This document shows positions 12,450 to 23,211 of a stretch of DNA of 64,000 bases, in pieces. The translations under genes and the position numbers were made by a program. Every line of letters starts with the position of its first letter. Position 1 is the stretch's first letter. Source of the DNA: Mytilus trossulus. Taxonomy: Eukaryota; Mollusca; Bivalvia; Mytilida; Mytilidae. The stretch spans positions 50,299,973-50,363,972 of the forward strand of contig NC_086384.1 in NCBI RefSeq assembly GCF_036588685.1, read 5' to 3'. A model generated the notes under the pieces. It searched no databases. It was not told the DNA's origin and was given only the letters and a program-made list of their open reading frames with translations.

Positions 12450-13289
12450 ACTGTACTGATAAATTGTTGTTGGTATTATACCTGATGACGATTTCTCTCG
12501 ATAGCAACTAATTGCAGTTTACAGAGAGAATGAATGGTTCCTGTATAATATTTCATATACATAATCGATTGAACGAAAATATACTACTTTTAATAGAACA
12601 GATATCGAGAAAATGGCTATCATTGAATATATCTGGTGTTTTTTTCTATTTCATACGAAACTTATCCCAGGTTAATAAGAGGAGCATTGTCACCTTCAAT
12701 CCGATTAAACCTGGCAACATTCTGTGTGTCTTTCGCAAGTCATGAGTCTGTAATTCAGTGGTTGTAGTTTGCTGATATGCAACATATTTCAAATGTCGTG
12801 TAAAATTGAGAATTCATCTTGAATCATCGATACTATTCTTTTAAGCTATATTTCAAATAATGTCATCTTCTTACGTCAAGTCTAAAAAGCACGGTAAATA
12901 ATATTGAACACGGTCAATAGCCTATTATTGTGGTTTCTTTCACGTATGTTTATCTGTAGTTGAGGAGTAGGTTCAGTAATAACCCTTTTTGGTCCAAAAA
13001 TATAGCAGTTTTACAAAATTTGTTTCCATGGTTACACAGGAACTTATCCATGATATAGAATGTTTTGCTTAGCAACTATCGCAATTCAGAAATATATTTA
13101 AGTACAGTTCTTTGTACGAACCAGGCAGAGTGCCATAACCATGTGATATATGAGATTTTCATATTTTTTTCTATAAATGACCTGGTAGAAGAAGTAATTA
13201 AACATGTTGAAAGTATGCATTTTCCTACAAAAGAAAATCAGAATAAAGATTCCCGAAGAATATCCGTTGGATAAATTAGTTATATGAAT
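12450..13289. other. No gene recognised
   Basis: Only short open frames without family resemblance. The phrase 'aggagtaggttcagtaataa' near 12963, followed by 'ggtccaaaaatatagcag', resembles 'aggagtgggttcagtaagac' near 60035, so part of this is a low-copy repeat shared with the right end of the window. Confidence 0.45.
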
Positions 13290-13680
13290 GTTATATAAAA
13301 AAGATAATGTGGTATGATTGCCAATGAGACAACTATCCAAAAAAGACCAAAATGACACAGGCATTAACAACTATAGGTCACCGTACGGCCTTCAACAATG
13401 AGCAAAGCCCATACCGCATAGTCAGCTATAAAAGGTCCCGATAAGACAATGTAAAACAATTCAAACGAGAAAACTAACGGCCTTATTTATGTAAAAAAAA
13501 TAACGAAAAACAAATATGTAACACATAAACAAACGACAACCACTGAATTACAGGCTCCTGACTTGGGACAGGCACATAAATAAATAATGTGGCGGGGTTA
13601 AACATGTTAGCCGGATCCCAACCCTCCACCTAACCTGGGACAGTGGTATAACAGTGCATCATAAGAACGAACTATAAAAA
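13290..13680 (-). repeat. Mussel dispersed repeat, 'gattgccaatgagacaac' family
   Basis: It contains 'gtggtatgattgccaatgag', 'ggtcaccgtacggccttcaa', 'catagtcagctataaaaggt', 'acgagaaaactaacggcctt', 'cctgacttgggacaggca', 'ggcggggttaaacatgtta' and 'acctgggacagtggtataac'. Read on the minus strand this is the common mussel sequence ending '...ttgtctcattggcaatcata', probably a retroelement 3' region. A second copy is at 53570-53905. Confidence 0.8.
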
Positions 13681-13702
13681 TTATATTATTACATTGATAA
13701 CA

Positions 13703-13821
13703 GTGGATTATCGGATTTATCCATCTCGATAGTTAAATTATAAATTTTAAAGTCCTCGCCAAGGCTCGGACTTTAAATTTGATAATTTAACTATCTCGAT
13801 TGGATAAATCCGATAATCCAC
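13703..13821. repeat. Long perfect-ended palindrome (fold-back)
   Basis: A left arm at 13703-13755 starting 'gtggattatcggatttatcc' is mirrored by a right arm at 13768-13821 ending 'ggataaatccgataatccac', with a loop of about 12 nt (tcgccaaggctc). Only a few mismatches and one indel are seen over about 53 bp. It is either the inner hairpin of a small fold-back transposon or a recent inverted duplication. Confidence 0.85.
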
Positions 13822-14309
13822 GAGTAACTATGTAAGAATCTGTTTCTCTAATGATGAACAAAATAACTTTTCATTTTTTTTTAAACTAAAATCCCCTTCG
13901 AGTGCCTACCGCTTTCTAAAAACTAAAGCATGTGTTGTCAATTTCATTAACACCTGTTAGCATATTTTGATTCATCCGATGAGCTGAAAAAAGGTTATGA
14001 CCCTTACATTCTTCAATCATCTTCTGGGATCACTGGCAACCACACGTTGATTAAAATTTTTTTACACAATGGGTTCGGAAAGGTATAAATTTTCATAGAA
14101 ATTGAGAAATACAGTTATAAGATCTGTGAATATTTAAATCAATAATTATAACATTGACTATGCTCTTTGTAAGTTGGCATTATAACAGAGTAATATTGTA
14201 TAACTGTTAATCGCGTTGAAGACGTTATTCGAACATTGATAAAATACGATGCTTCGGACGGATGAGCAATTTCTACTTCACATAAGGTACTAGTGTATTT
14301 GCTAATATT

Positions 14310-14620
14310 AATACAAACCCGGTAAATAGTCAAATTCGGTAGATCACATTCGTGAAAAATGAAAGGGACGGTTGTTACGACATTAAAAACATATCTGATG
14401 TCAACAATTAAACGGATATTCTATAGCTAGCAACCAACTCTAGATGGCGTCCGTAGAACGGAAGAGAAGATTTCAACTTCACAATTTGGAACTAGGGGTA
14501 ATCTTTGTGAGCAGCAGCTCTCTGTCAAGAAACTCATGATAGAAAATACAAGCCTGGAAATATCGTTTCATGTGGGATATATATACTTCCTAATTAGGCG
14601 CTACTTGATGTTGCTACATG
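14310..14620 (-). pseudogene. Retroelement reverse-transcriptase C-terminus, decayed
   Basis: On the minus strand this parallels the better preserved fragment at 19729-20055: shared 'ccaactc(t/g)(a/t)gatggcgtccgt', 'gatttcaacttcac' and 'agaaa(c/a)tcatgatag(a/g)aaa'. Stops and indels interrupt the frame. It is a second, older copy of the same retroelement end. Confidence 0.65.
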
Positions 14621-14774
14621 TAAAATTGAATTAGGAAGATGAAATAATCTCTTTTGTTTAAAGTTTTGTCCGCAATCGATCCTCATTGTCAATTTATAGA
14701 TGTAATTCCAGGTATGAATGCTTAACATTTAATCATTCCTTTTTCGTCGTCTTCTTTTATAGTAAACTATATGT

Positions 14775-14975
14775 TCACTATATTGATTTACAATCAAGAA
14801 TGGAAATGAGGTATGTGACAAAGGGAAAAAACCCAAACCAAAGAGCAGAAAACATCCGAAGACCACCAATGTGTATACAATACAGCGATAAACCCTCGCA
14901 CCAAGAGGTGCCCTTCAGCTTGCCCCTAAACAAAAGCATGTATTAGTTCAGTGATAATAGACGTCATACTAGTCC
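14775..14975 (-). repeat. LINE-like 3' end fragment, diverged
   Basis: It contains 'gaatggaaatgaggtatgtg', 'ccttcagcttgcccctaaac' and 'tagttcagtgataatagacg', in the order seen in the complete copies at 16207 and 56604. It is a diverged member of that family. Confidence 0.65.
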
Positions 14976-15039
14976 TCGAAAATATATGAATGAACTAAAA
15001 CCATTTCTCATAGGCGTGATAACCCTCATCATACATACC

Positions 15040-15135
15040 AGGCTATATATTTTGCATTTGTGACAGACGCGCGTTTCTCCTTCAAAGACTCAGTAGCGAC
15101 GCTCGAATCAAACAAACATCCAAAGGTCGATTAAA
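15040..15135 (-). repeat. Fragment of 'acgcgcgtttcgtc' dispersed repeat
   Basis: 'gacgcgcgtttctccttcaa', 'gactcagtagcgacgctcga' and 'atcaaaca' mark the conserved terminal part only. Confidence 0.6.
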
Positions 15136-16206
15136 GTAAAAGGCATCTCTAGGTACTTGCATTTCATATGGTTTGTAGTGGTCTTAAGTATTTGCAATAC
15201 TACTACATTTTGTTTGATTTTTATTGCATAGAGTTTAAAACAAGTATGTTTTTTTAAACGTCAAAAAGTAAGGTCCACTTTGTTTATTATGCGTATCAAA
15301 TTAAGGCCATGTTTTTAACAAAAGCTAGTCATTTGTACTTTCTGTACATACGTTAACGAGCATAAGTGAATCTTTAGTAATACATTTTTCGGAATGAACA
15401 AATAAGTATGCATTCAAACTTTAAAAGTTCTTCTTCGTAACTTGAATTTTCCAGACTAAGAAATTATTTCAAACATCAAAAACATATTTTGTCCGTCAGT
15501 TTTGGGTGCAGGCAAATACATTTTCAATATAAAATAGCGGATTTATTTCATATGGAGCAACCTTGATAAAGTTTTAATGAAGAAACATTTTTGACTTGCC
15601 AACATTTTTAAGCAAGCAAATCCGAATTATTTGCCGTGGGCGTATGGACAGAAACATTGCCAGGGTTTAAAGATTCTTTCTTTAGCATAAGGTATAATTA
15701 TAGTTTAGCATTATTGTAAATTGTATAATACAGTATTATACTATAAAAAATTTAAAAAAAATAGTAATGATTATTTACTAATATTGCATTAAATATTCAA
15801 AATGATATTTGGTTTTTAGATTTAAAGTATTTTAACTTATTAAACTGGACAAATAGAAAAAAATGTAATAGGAAGACGATGCAGATAATTTGATCATTGC
15901 TAAGGAATTTCAATTATTTTTTGTAAAATTCATTCTAACTTACCGACATGTTGGAAAAAAAGTAAAATCACAAAAATACTGAACTTAGAGGAAAATCAAT
16001 TCGGAAAGTCCATAATCACATGGCAAAATCAAATAACAAAACGCATCAAAATACTTTTTCCTGTTATATAAAAATAATTTTATTCGAATTTGATTGAGGG
16101 TATAAAGAAGTGTTATTTAAAATGAAAGAAACAGTTATCGTTTAAGTACTCATGACACTTTCCTATTGCATGCAGCGTAGTTACATCCTGTTAGAATATT
16201 TAATTT
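15136..16206. other. No gene; repeat debris then TLR 3' flank
   Basis: Nothing coding is seen to about 16080. From about 16080 the sequence matches the minus-strand TLR flank block ('gggtataaagaagtgttatt', 'cacatcctgttagaatattt'-type phrases) found at 9010 and 31610. Confidence 0.45.
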
Positions 16207-16650
16207 TGATTTACCAAATAAAATTGAGAATGGAAATGGGGAATGTGTCAAAGAGACAACAACCCGACCAAAATAAAAAAACAACAGCAGAAGGTCACCA
16301 ACAGGTCTTCAATGTAGCGAGAAATTCCCGCACCCGGAGGCGTCCTTCAGCTGGCCCCTAAACAAATATATACTAGTTCAGTGATAATGAACGCCATACT
16401 AATTTCCAAATTGTACACAAGAAACTAATATAAAATAATACAAGACTAACAAAGGCCAGAGGCTCCTGACTTGGGACAGGCGCAAAAATGCGGCGGGGTT
16501 AAACATGTTTGTGAGATCTCAACCCTCCCCCTATACCTCGAACCAATGTAGAAAAATAAACGCATAACAATACGCACATTAAAATTCAGTTCAAGAGAAG
16601 TCCGAGTCTGATGTCAGAAGATGTAACCAAAGAAAATAAACAAGTACATA
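16207..16650 (-). mobile_element. 5'-truncated LINE-like 3' end inserted in TLR flank
   Basis: It runs from 'taaaattgagaatggaaatg' to 'gaagatgtaaccaaagaaaa' and closely matches 56604-57010. It interrupts the duplicated TLR flank between 'gatttaccaaa' and 'agtacatatggtttgcatg', which are adjacent in the copies at 9150 and 31705, so the empty site is known. Read on the minus strand, the element ends 'acattccccatttccattct' then 'caatttta'. This constant 3' end with variable 5' ends is expected of target-primed non-LTR elements. Confidence 0.75.
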
Positions 16651-16734
16651 TGGTTTGCATGCATCACGGTACAATGAATTTATAGCAGACACAAATTTTA
16701 CAACAAATAATGTAATATTTTTCAATAACTATCA

Positions 16735-16950
16735 TCATGATCATGTGATATTTGGTTCGATTATTTCCGCAGGATATTGGGATGCTGGTGATTGATACAT
16801 GATCACGTGATATTTGGTTCATTTATTTCCGCCTGATATTGGGATGTTGGTGATTGATGCGTTGAATTTTGGTACTTCCTATTTTCCTTTTTCGTTGGGT
16901 ACTTGGATGTTGGTGATTAATGCGTTGAATTTTGGTACTTACTATTATCA
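16735..16950. repeat. 63-bp tandem satellite, second array
   Basis: Two units start 'gatattgggatg(c/t)tggtg', then two units of the 'gttgggtacttggatgttgg' type. It lies at the same relative place as the arrays at 9262 and 31836, just 3' of a minus-strand TLR copy. Confidence 0.8.
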
Positions 16951-17616
16951 TCGTTCATGTTAGGACTTTCATAAATAACAAATTAATTTCCTAATAATTG
17001 TCAAATGTTTAAGTTTATATGATTTTAAATAATATTTAACATTGTTTCAGCTTTTATTTTTTCACAATTCCACAATCAAACTTTTTGTTTTACTTTTCAT
17101 AAAGATAAAGGGGACCGATCTGAATGAATTTAAATTAATAAAACTATAGGTAGGTGTGAATATAAGAAAGTTTTATCATATTTTGATGCTTTTTTTTGTG
17201 TCAAATTTACCATGCTGTCAATTTTGTAAATTTCTGATTTTTCGCCATTTTAGGTACAAATTGCAATTTTTTTAACTTCTTTGTTATAAATGATTGAAAA
17301 AATGCATATCAGGGATATTTGAAAAGAAAAAACGGGATGTGGGATGTACATGTTTCTGGTAAAATTATTTTGTGAATCCATCCCCCGTTTTCTCACAATT
17401 TTGGCTACAAAGACTGACTTGATTGGTAATAAAATTTGAAAACTTGATTACTCTAAAAATTCTCATTGGAAATACCCAATTTTTCACAAAGTTAAGATTG
17501 CTTATAACATTTTTAAAATTCATTGATATTTTCCACTTGTGTTAAATATTTTGGAAATAATCATGATAATTCCATAACGAGATTTCAACGAGACTGCACG
17601 TCAGAAGAGTTCATCC
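16951..17616. other. No gene; sequence 3' of TLR copy 3
   Basis: AT-rich, without recognisable coding. It replaces the shorter spacer seen between satellite and TLR stop in copy 2, so an insertion may be present, but no element ends were recognised. Confidence 0.4.
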
Positions 17617-18447
17617 TTAACGTTCCATGGCTTGATCCAAACATTTCCAGAAAATGTTATTTTCATTTAATGTGTCTGTTTCACGAATGTGGTCATTGGC
17701 ATCCAATGCCATCATTTGAAGAACACATTGCGGTATTTCTGTTTTGGTTATATTTTCCAGGTTTATAACAATTATTCTTGCTTGTAATCCCAGGAAATGT
17801 TCAATTCCAACAGTAGCTTCATAGTATGCCCAATCATTGTTCACAAATTCTTTTGAAATCACTAAGATTATCTTTTTGCATTTTGGAATTGAATTGTTTA
17901 AAGCAAAAAGTCTATGTTCTCCAGCAAGGACATCCCCTCTATCTAACAAAAGAAGTTTGTAATTCCGTCTCTCTTCGAGAAATAAGCGCAGAGGTCCATA
18001 TACCCATTTATAGTCGCCATCGCAATAAGCTACATATGCATCATATTCAAGTGATTCTTCTTTTGACTTGCGGAAAAGTGGATTGGCCATTCCGATAAAT
18101 AAACAAAAGTATTGTAGATGCAATTTGTAACGATATCCAAGTAGGATAAATAATAGAATCACACCGAATAAAGTTGCAGAAAAAATTAACCATATTGTCG
18201 TTATACATCGTATTCTCATAATTCGCAAGTAATTGTAGACGATATTTGTTTTTGTAATATTTTCATCGTTTCCGACACACGAATAACTACCATTGCTGTC
18301 AAGTTTCACTTTAATAGTAAATAACCATTCTACAAATGTTAATGAAGCACACGTACAGACAAGAGGATTTCCCTCTAATAAGACTGTCAATATCTTATTT
18401 GATTTTCTAAATAGCACTTCAATTGCGTCAATTTCCTGTGTAGTCAA
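17617..18447 (-). pseudogene. Truncated Toll-like receptor, LRRCT-TM-TIR only (copy 3)
   Basis: An uninterrupted frame of 276 codons holds the last LRR tail, LRRCT (CTCASLTFVEWLF), membrane segment (LIFSATLFGVILLFILLGY) and a complete TIR domain with YDAYVAYCDGD, LLLDRGDVLAGEH and FWKCLDQ. It is nearly identical to the TIR of the intact receptor. Everything upstream of residue 'TTQEIDAIEV' is missing: at about 18450 the sequence changes abruptly to unrelated DNA. No ATG precedes the TIR in frame; the first start-like codon is TTG. On the minus strand a 'ctcttatcttgtgtag|g' string just upstream looks like a splice acceptor, so use as a spliced 3' exon is possible but unproven. Confidence 0.85.
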
Positions 18448-18450
18448 AGA

Positions 18451-19344
18451 TAAGGAGCCTACACAAGATAAGAGGTTTCTGTTCCACCGGTGTTTTCAGA
18501 CGTGTCATTCCATATAAGTCGGTGATCAATTCAAAATTAATATATCAGAAGTCCTCTATGACACAGATATTTCAAAACGATCAACTCGAGTAAATCTTTC
18601 AATCTTTTTACTACATGAAGTAAATCACGCTAATTTTCAAATTTTGAGTAATGTAATGTCTTCTGACCAGACAATGAATGATCCACATTTTTTTATATTT
18701 ATGACTGGCCCAACATCATTAATGTTCTTTCCTACCAAAGTGTCGACTGTGGCATCATCAAATGAAATGATAAACCTAATTTGTCCTGACGTAAAACAGC
18801 ACAACGGGAGCCAGGTATTGCTCACATTTTAGTAGTATTTGCGAGTTTTTTTTCAAATTTCTAAACAATCATCCCTATATTTTTAAAGAAGGAAGCGCTT
18901 CTTGTAGTACATCATCTTTATTTACCTGCTCGTGTTCTCATGGATATGAGATTTAATTTTGAAATGAAGGTTAATTTTCGAATGACTGTTAGCCAATCAA
19001 AATAACCTATAATAGTGAAATATACACGCAATGTACTCATGTGTATGGTCAAATTTTGAACGACATCAAAGAAACACGAAGACATAATTCAAAAAGATTT
19101 GATAAAGAAAAGATGAGCGAGACTTTTGACTGTGTTCTATTTTACATAGCTATTGTTATAGATCAGACTGATATAGATGATGATCATTCTTGTAACTCTG
19201 GAGTCTCTAAAGATTGATTTAAGCTGTACTACTGTAGTCGGTACTGATGATTTTTTCAGTCCGTTTGCCGCATATCAAAAATAATTCATTCATTTCATAA
19301 GAATTATTGTAACATAGAGGCAAAAATTACTAAACTTTCGAAAT
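18451..19344. other. No gene recognised; unexplained open stretch
   Basis: At 18640-18830 both strands carry a 62-codon open frame; neither resembles a family I know. The rest is AT-rich. Confidence 0.35.
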
Positions 19345-20055
19345 CATAATTCTAAAATAATATCAAGAAAAAAAAGACACATTTCAAGTAAAACATAAAA
19401 AAACACAACAAAATACTTACATACAAGAGGGACGAAAGATACCAAAGGGACAGTCAAACTCATGAATCTAAAACAAACTGACAACGCCAAGGCTAAAAAT
19501 GAAAAAGACAAACAGAAAAACAATAGTACACATGACACAACATAGAAAACTGAAGAATAAACAAAACGAACCTAACCAAAAACAAAACCAGGGGTGATAT
19601 CATGTGCTCCGGAAGGGTAAGCAGATCCTGCTCCACATGTGGCACCCGTCCTGTTGCTTATGTGATTACAAATCCGGTAAATAGTCTAATTCGGTAGGCC
19701 ACATTCATGAAAGGGAAGGGTATTGTAGTTACGACGTAAGGAACATATCTGATATCATTTGTGAAACGGTTATTCCATAACGGGCAACCAACTCGTGATG
19801 GCGTCCGTAAAATTTACGAAGGGATGACTTCAACTTCACCATTTTGAACTCTTGGTTTAATAGCTTCCTTGTGAGCAGTAACCCTCTATCAAGAAAATCA
19901 TGATAGGAAATGCAAGCACGGGAATATCGTACCAATTGGGAGATATATACCCCGTATGAAGGTGCTGCTGGAATGTTGCTACTCAGAAACGTGATTGATT
20001 TTAGGTGATCCCGTAGTCTTGCGATGATTAGTCTAAAAGTTGAAAAATTTGACAT
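19345..20055 (-). mobile_element. Retroelement fragment with reverse-transcriptase C-terminus
   Basis: On the minus strand the frame at 20055-19729 (108 codons) contains SYGVYISQLVRYSRAC, DFLDRGLLLTRKLLNQ and LRKFYGRHHELVARYG. I recognise this as the far C-terminal region that follows the polymerase domain in a family of animal retroelements ('YGVYISQLIR' type). It is followed, still in element orientation, by a 3' region (19728-19345) with 'gttttctatgttgtgtcatg', 'gccttggcgttgtcagtttg' and 'ctttggtatctttcgtccct', which are very common in mussel sequence. The catalytic RT core is absent, so this is a 5'-truncated dead copy. It lies between TLR copy 3 and the intact TLR. Confidence 0.75.
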
Positions 20056-20414
20056 TTGATTTGAGTTTTGTGAGTGATTGTTTATTATCTACATGTATTT
20101 CATGATGTACTAGATATTTATAAATCAATTGATGATACTATAGGGATGTATTGTTATATGAAGTGGGGATTTACATTGGACACAACAGGGTTAAACTTCC
20201 TGTTATGAATGGTTAAATATTTTAACATTGTTAACAAAAGATATTTAGCACAATGAACTTAAGGTATGAGGTTTACAGTTATATATTTAAATGTTAACGT
20301 TATGGCTGACTGGCTTTATTGGGTATGGTGAACCGATCAAAAGATATCATTTCATGGTGATACATTCAGAAATTAGATTAGAATTGTAAAGATTTACATA
20401 ATAGTTTTATCACA
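20056..20414. other. Upstream region of the intact TLR
   Basis: No gene. This must hold the promoter of the receptor unless the 5' UTR is spliced. 'tatatatttaaatg' at about 20281, roughly 130 nt before the ATG, is a possible TATA-like element. I saw no clear NF-kappaB-type (GGGRNNYYCC) site. Confidence 0.35.
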
Positions 20415-22877
20415 ATGTTTACAACTCAATGTGTATTCTTTCTTTGTGTAAACTGTACTTTTTCATTGGTTTATTCCGGATATTGTGAGATTTCAATAAG
20501 TATAACGGAAATAAGATGTGACTGTAGTTCGCAGAATTTCACATTTATACCTACAGAATGTCCACAAAATACATCAGGATTATATCTGGCTAACAATGAC
20601 CTTGGCATTTTAGGTAAGGAAGCATTTTCTAGATATAAACAACTTAGTTATCTGGATATAAGTAACTGTAAAATAGCGTCAATCGACCAATCAGCTTTTG
20701 ATTATTTGACCCAATTAAAAGAACTAAAATTTGTCAATAATCCACTGAACACATTTCAAAGTAATGTATTTGCACCATTAACTGAGCTACGAGTTCTTTC
20801 CATATCGTATACTCTACTGTCAACGTATCAAAGAGAATCGTGGTCTGACTTTATCAGACTTACAACACTGTATTGTGATGATGGCCCATCGAATGGAACA
20901 TTTTCTGAGATATTTTTTGCCATGAAAAGTCTAAATTTCTTCGCAGTTGATTATCAGAGTGATGTTATTTATAACTTTACATTTCATTCATTTAAAAGGA
21001 CGCCATTAAAGCATTTACATATAAATAGTCATTTACGGGAAATTGAAATCGATGGTTTTGCACCGTTAGAATTTCTTTCTAGTCTTATCATTCCAAATCA
21101 AAATTTTCTTAAACTATCAAAAACATTACCAGCTTTGCACGTGTTTGAAAATCGAAAAATGGAAGAATTGGATTTGAGAAATAATTTTAGAAATTATGGT
21201 GAATATGTAATTTCGGCTGATCTATTTGCATATATCGGTAACATTTGCGTCAAAAAATTATCTTTGAGTTGGAATGGCATTAGGAGGATAGATGCTATCG
21301 CCGTTCAGAAGATGAAATACAAACATTGTCTTGAGACTTTAAACTTAAATAACAATGACTTTGACTATCACCAGGATCTTATTATCTTGTATCTTAATTT
21401 CTTTATTAACATTAAACGAATAGACATTTCTTCGATAACAAGTCGATCTATTGAAAGCATTCGCGAACAAAACAGTAATGGCACTGGAATCCTGGATCAC
21501 AGAGCTATATTCGATACTCGATCAGATTGGTCTATAAGACTACCTTATTCACTCGAATTTCTAAACGCATCATTGATAATCGGACGAAATGATCCAATAA
21601 ACAGTATAACTTTCAAGGGTATAAAACGATTGGAAATCTTTGACCTCTCATACTCATCACTTGCAGACGACTGCAATTACACAGTGAGGGGACTTCAGAA
21701 CGTGCTGATACTTAATGTATCACATTTCAAATGTGGTCTTTTAAATCCATACTTTCTGCAATCTGCAGTCAATTTGGAACAGTTGATAATGCAAAGTTCT
21801 TCACTAAGTATTGGCCTTAAATATGATCACTATAGTCAATTCCTCTCTGGGCTCGAACGTTTGCAGTATATAGACTTTTCAAGAAATGCATTTGAAGACC
21901 ATTTCAGAATTTCAACATTTAAAAGTCAATTAGACAGTTTGCAATCTTTGATTCTTGAAGGAAATTTATTCACAAGTGTTCCCTTAAATTTAGAAGAATT
22001 CAACCGTCTGCGTTTCCTTAACATCAAAAATAATAAGATAGCCTACTTGACAACAAAAGAAACTGACGCCATTGAAGTGCTATTTAGAAGATCAAATAAA
22101 ACAATGACAGTGTTATTAGATGGCAACCCTCTTGTTTGTACTTGTGCTTCGTTAGATTTTGTAGAATGGTTATTTACTACAAAAGTGAAACTTGACGGCA
22201 ATTGTAGTTATTCGTGTGTCGAAAACGATGGAAATATTACAACAACAAATATCGTCTACAATCACTTGCGAATTATGAGAATACGATGCATTACTACAGT
22301 ATGGTTAATTTTTTCTGCAACTTTATTCGGTATGCTTCTTTTATTCATTCTAGTTGGATATCGTTACAAATTGCACCTACAATACTTTTGTTTATTCATC
22401 GGAATGGCCAATCCACTTTTCCGGAAGTCAAAAGGAGAGACACTTGAATATGATGCATATGTAGCTTATTGCGATGGAGACTATCAATGGGTTTATGGAC
22501 CTTTGCGCATATTTCTCGAAGAGAGACGAAATTATAAACTTCTTTTGTTAGATAGAGGAGATGTCCTTGCTGGAGAACATAGACTTTTTGCTTTAAACAA
22601 TTCAATTCCAAAATGCAAAAAGATAATCTTAGTGATTTCAAAAGAGTTTGTTAACAATGATTGGGCATATTATGAAGCAACTGTTGGAATTGAACATTTC
22701 CTAGGATTACAAGCGAGAATAATTGTTATAAACCTGGAACATATAACCAAGACAGAAATACCGCAATGTGTTCTTCAAATGATGTCATTGGACGCCAACG
22801 ATCATATTCGCAAAACAGACATATTAAATGAAAATAACATTTTCTGGAAATGTTTAGATCAAGCGATGAAACGTTAA
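20415..22877 (+). CDS. Toll-like receptor, intact single-exon gene
   Basis: The protein has 820 residues. A signal peptide spans about 1-21. An LRRNT follows with Cys24, Cys35, Cys37 and Cys49, then leucine-rich repeats to about residue 570 with an irregular stretch near 345-395. The LRRCT is at 571-626 (Cys575, Cys577, Cys597, Cys601), the membrane helix at about 629-649 (WLIFSATLFGMLLLFILVG), and the TIR domain at 677-820. TIR box 1 is YDAYVAY (679-685) and box 3 is FW (810-811). The BB loop reads RGDVLAG (714-720), so the usual RDxxPG has lost its Arg and Pro. By family, it is a type I membrane sensor whose TIR recruits adaptors such as MyD88 towards NF-kappaB; ligand and adaptor are unknown. 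The first in-frame ATG fits the leader well. It is the only unbroken copy in the window, and broken or truncated relatives lie on both sides. Confidence 0.95.
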   Translation: MFTTQCVFFLCVNCTFSLVYSGYCEISISITEIRCDCSSQNFTFIPTECPQNTSGLYLANNDLGILGKEAFSRYKQLSYLDISNCKIASIDQSAFDYLTQLKELKFVNNPLNTFQSNVFAPLTELRVLSISYTLLSTYQRESWSDFIRLTTLYCDDGPSNGTFSEIFFAMKSLNFFAVDYQSDVIYNFTFHSFKRTPLKHLHINSHLREIEIDGFAPLEFLSSLIIPNQNFLKLSKTLPALHVFENRKMEELDLRNNFRNYGEYVISADLFAYIGNICVKKLSLSWNGIRRIDAIAVQKMKYKHCLETLNLNNNDFDYHQDLIILYLNFFINIKRIDISSITSRSIESIREQNSNGTGILDHRAIFDTRSDWSIRLPYSLEFLNASLIIGRNDPINSITFKGIKRLEIFDLSYSSLADDCNYTVRGLQNVLILNVSHFKCGLLNPYFLQSAVNLEQLIMQSSSLSIGLKYDHYSQFLSGLERLQYIDFSRNAFEDHFRISTFKSQLDSLQSLILEGNLFTSVPLNLEEFNRLRFLNIKNNKIAYLTTKETDAIEVLFRRSNKTMTVLLDGNPLVCTCASLDFVEWLFTTKVKLDGNCSYSCVENDGNITTTNIVYNHLRIMRIRCITTVWLIFSATLFGMLLLFILVGYRYKLHLQYFCLFIGMANPLFRKSKGETLEYDAYVAYCDGDYQWVYGPLRIFLEERRNYKLLLLDRGDVLAGEHRLFALNNSIPKCKKIILVISKEFVNNDWAYYEATVGIEHFLGLQARIIVINLEHITKTEIPQCVLQMMSLDANDHIRKTDILNENNIFWKCLDQAMKR

Positions 22878-22970
22878 TGAAGAACAGTGTCGTGATGGCT
22901 TTTTCAATTTATGCTATTCAACAATTGTTGTTTCATTGTACAAATGCAGTTTCAGTCTTAAACGTATACA

Positions 22971-22976
22971 AATAAA
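22971..22976 (+). promoter_or_regulatory. AATAAA polyadenylation signal of intact TLR
   Basis: AATAAA lies 94 nt after the stop at 22877, inside sequence conserved with TLR copy 1 (AATAAA at 5101-5106). Confidence 0.6.
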
Positions 22977-23211
22977 GTAAACATTAAAAACCTGCACGGT
23001 GGTATTATAGATATGATGACCACTATATGAACGAAAGGAATGAAAGAAACAAATGACATCACAATACGTCTAGATGTGCTTGCAGGTATGAGCAACAATT
23101 TATCTTAACACAAATGTATATAAAAATATAATTACAGACGATCATATGACTGTAAAAGTAAAATATCATTATCGGTAAACGCTTAAACGATATACATGTA
23201 TTTTTATAAAA

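Noticed and set aside
22214-22447. 77-codon plus-strand frame over the TLR membrane region
   Set aside because: Alternative frame of the intact TLR; no independent start context.
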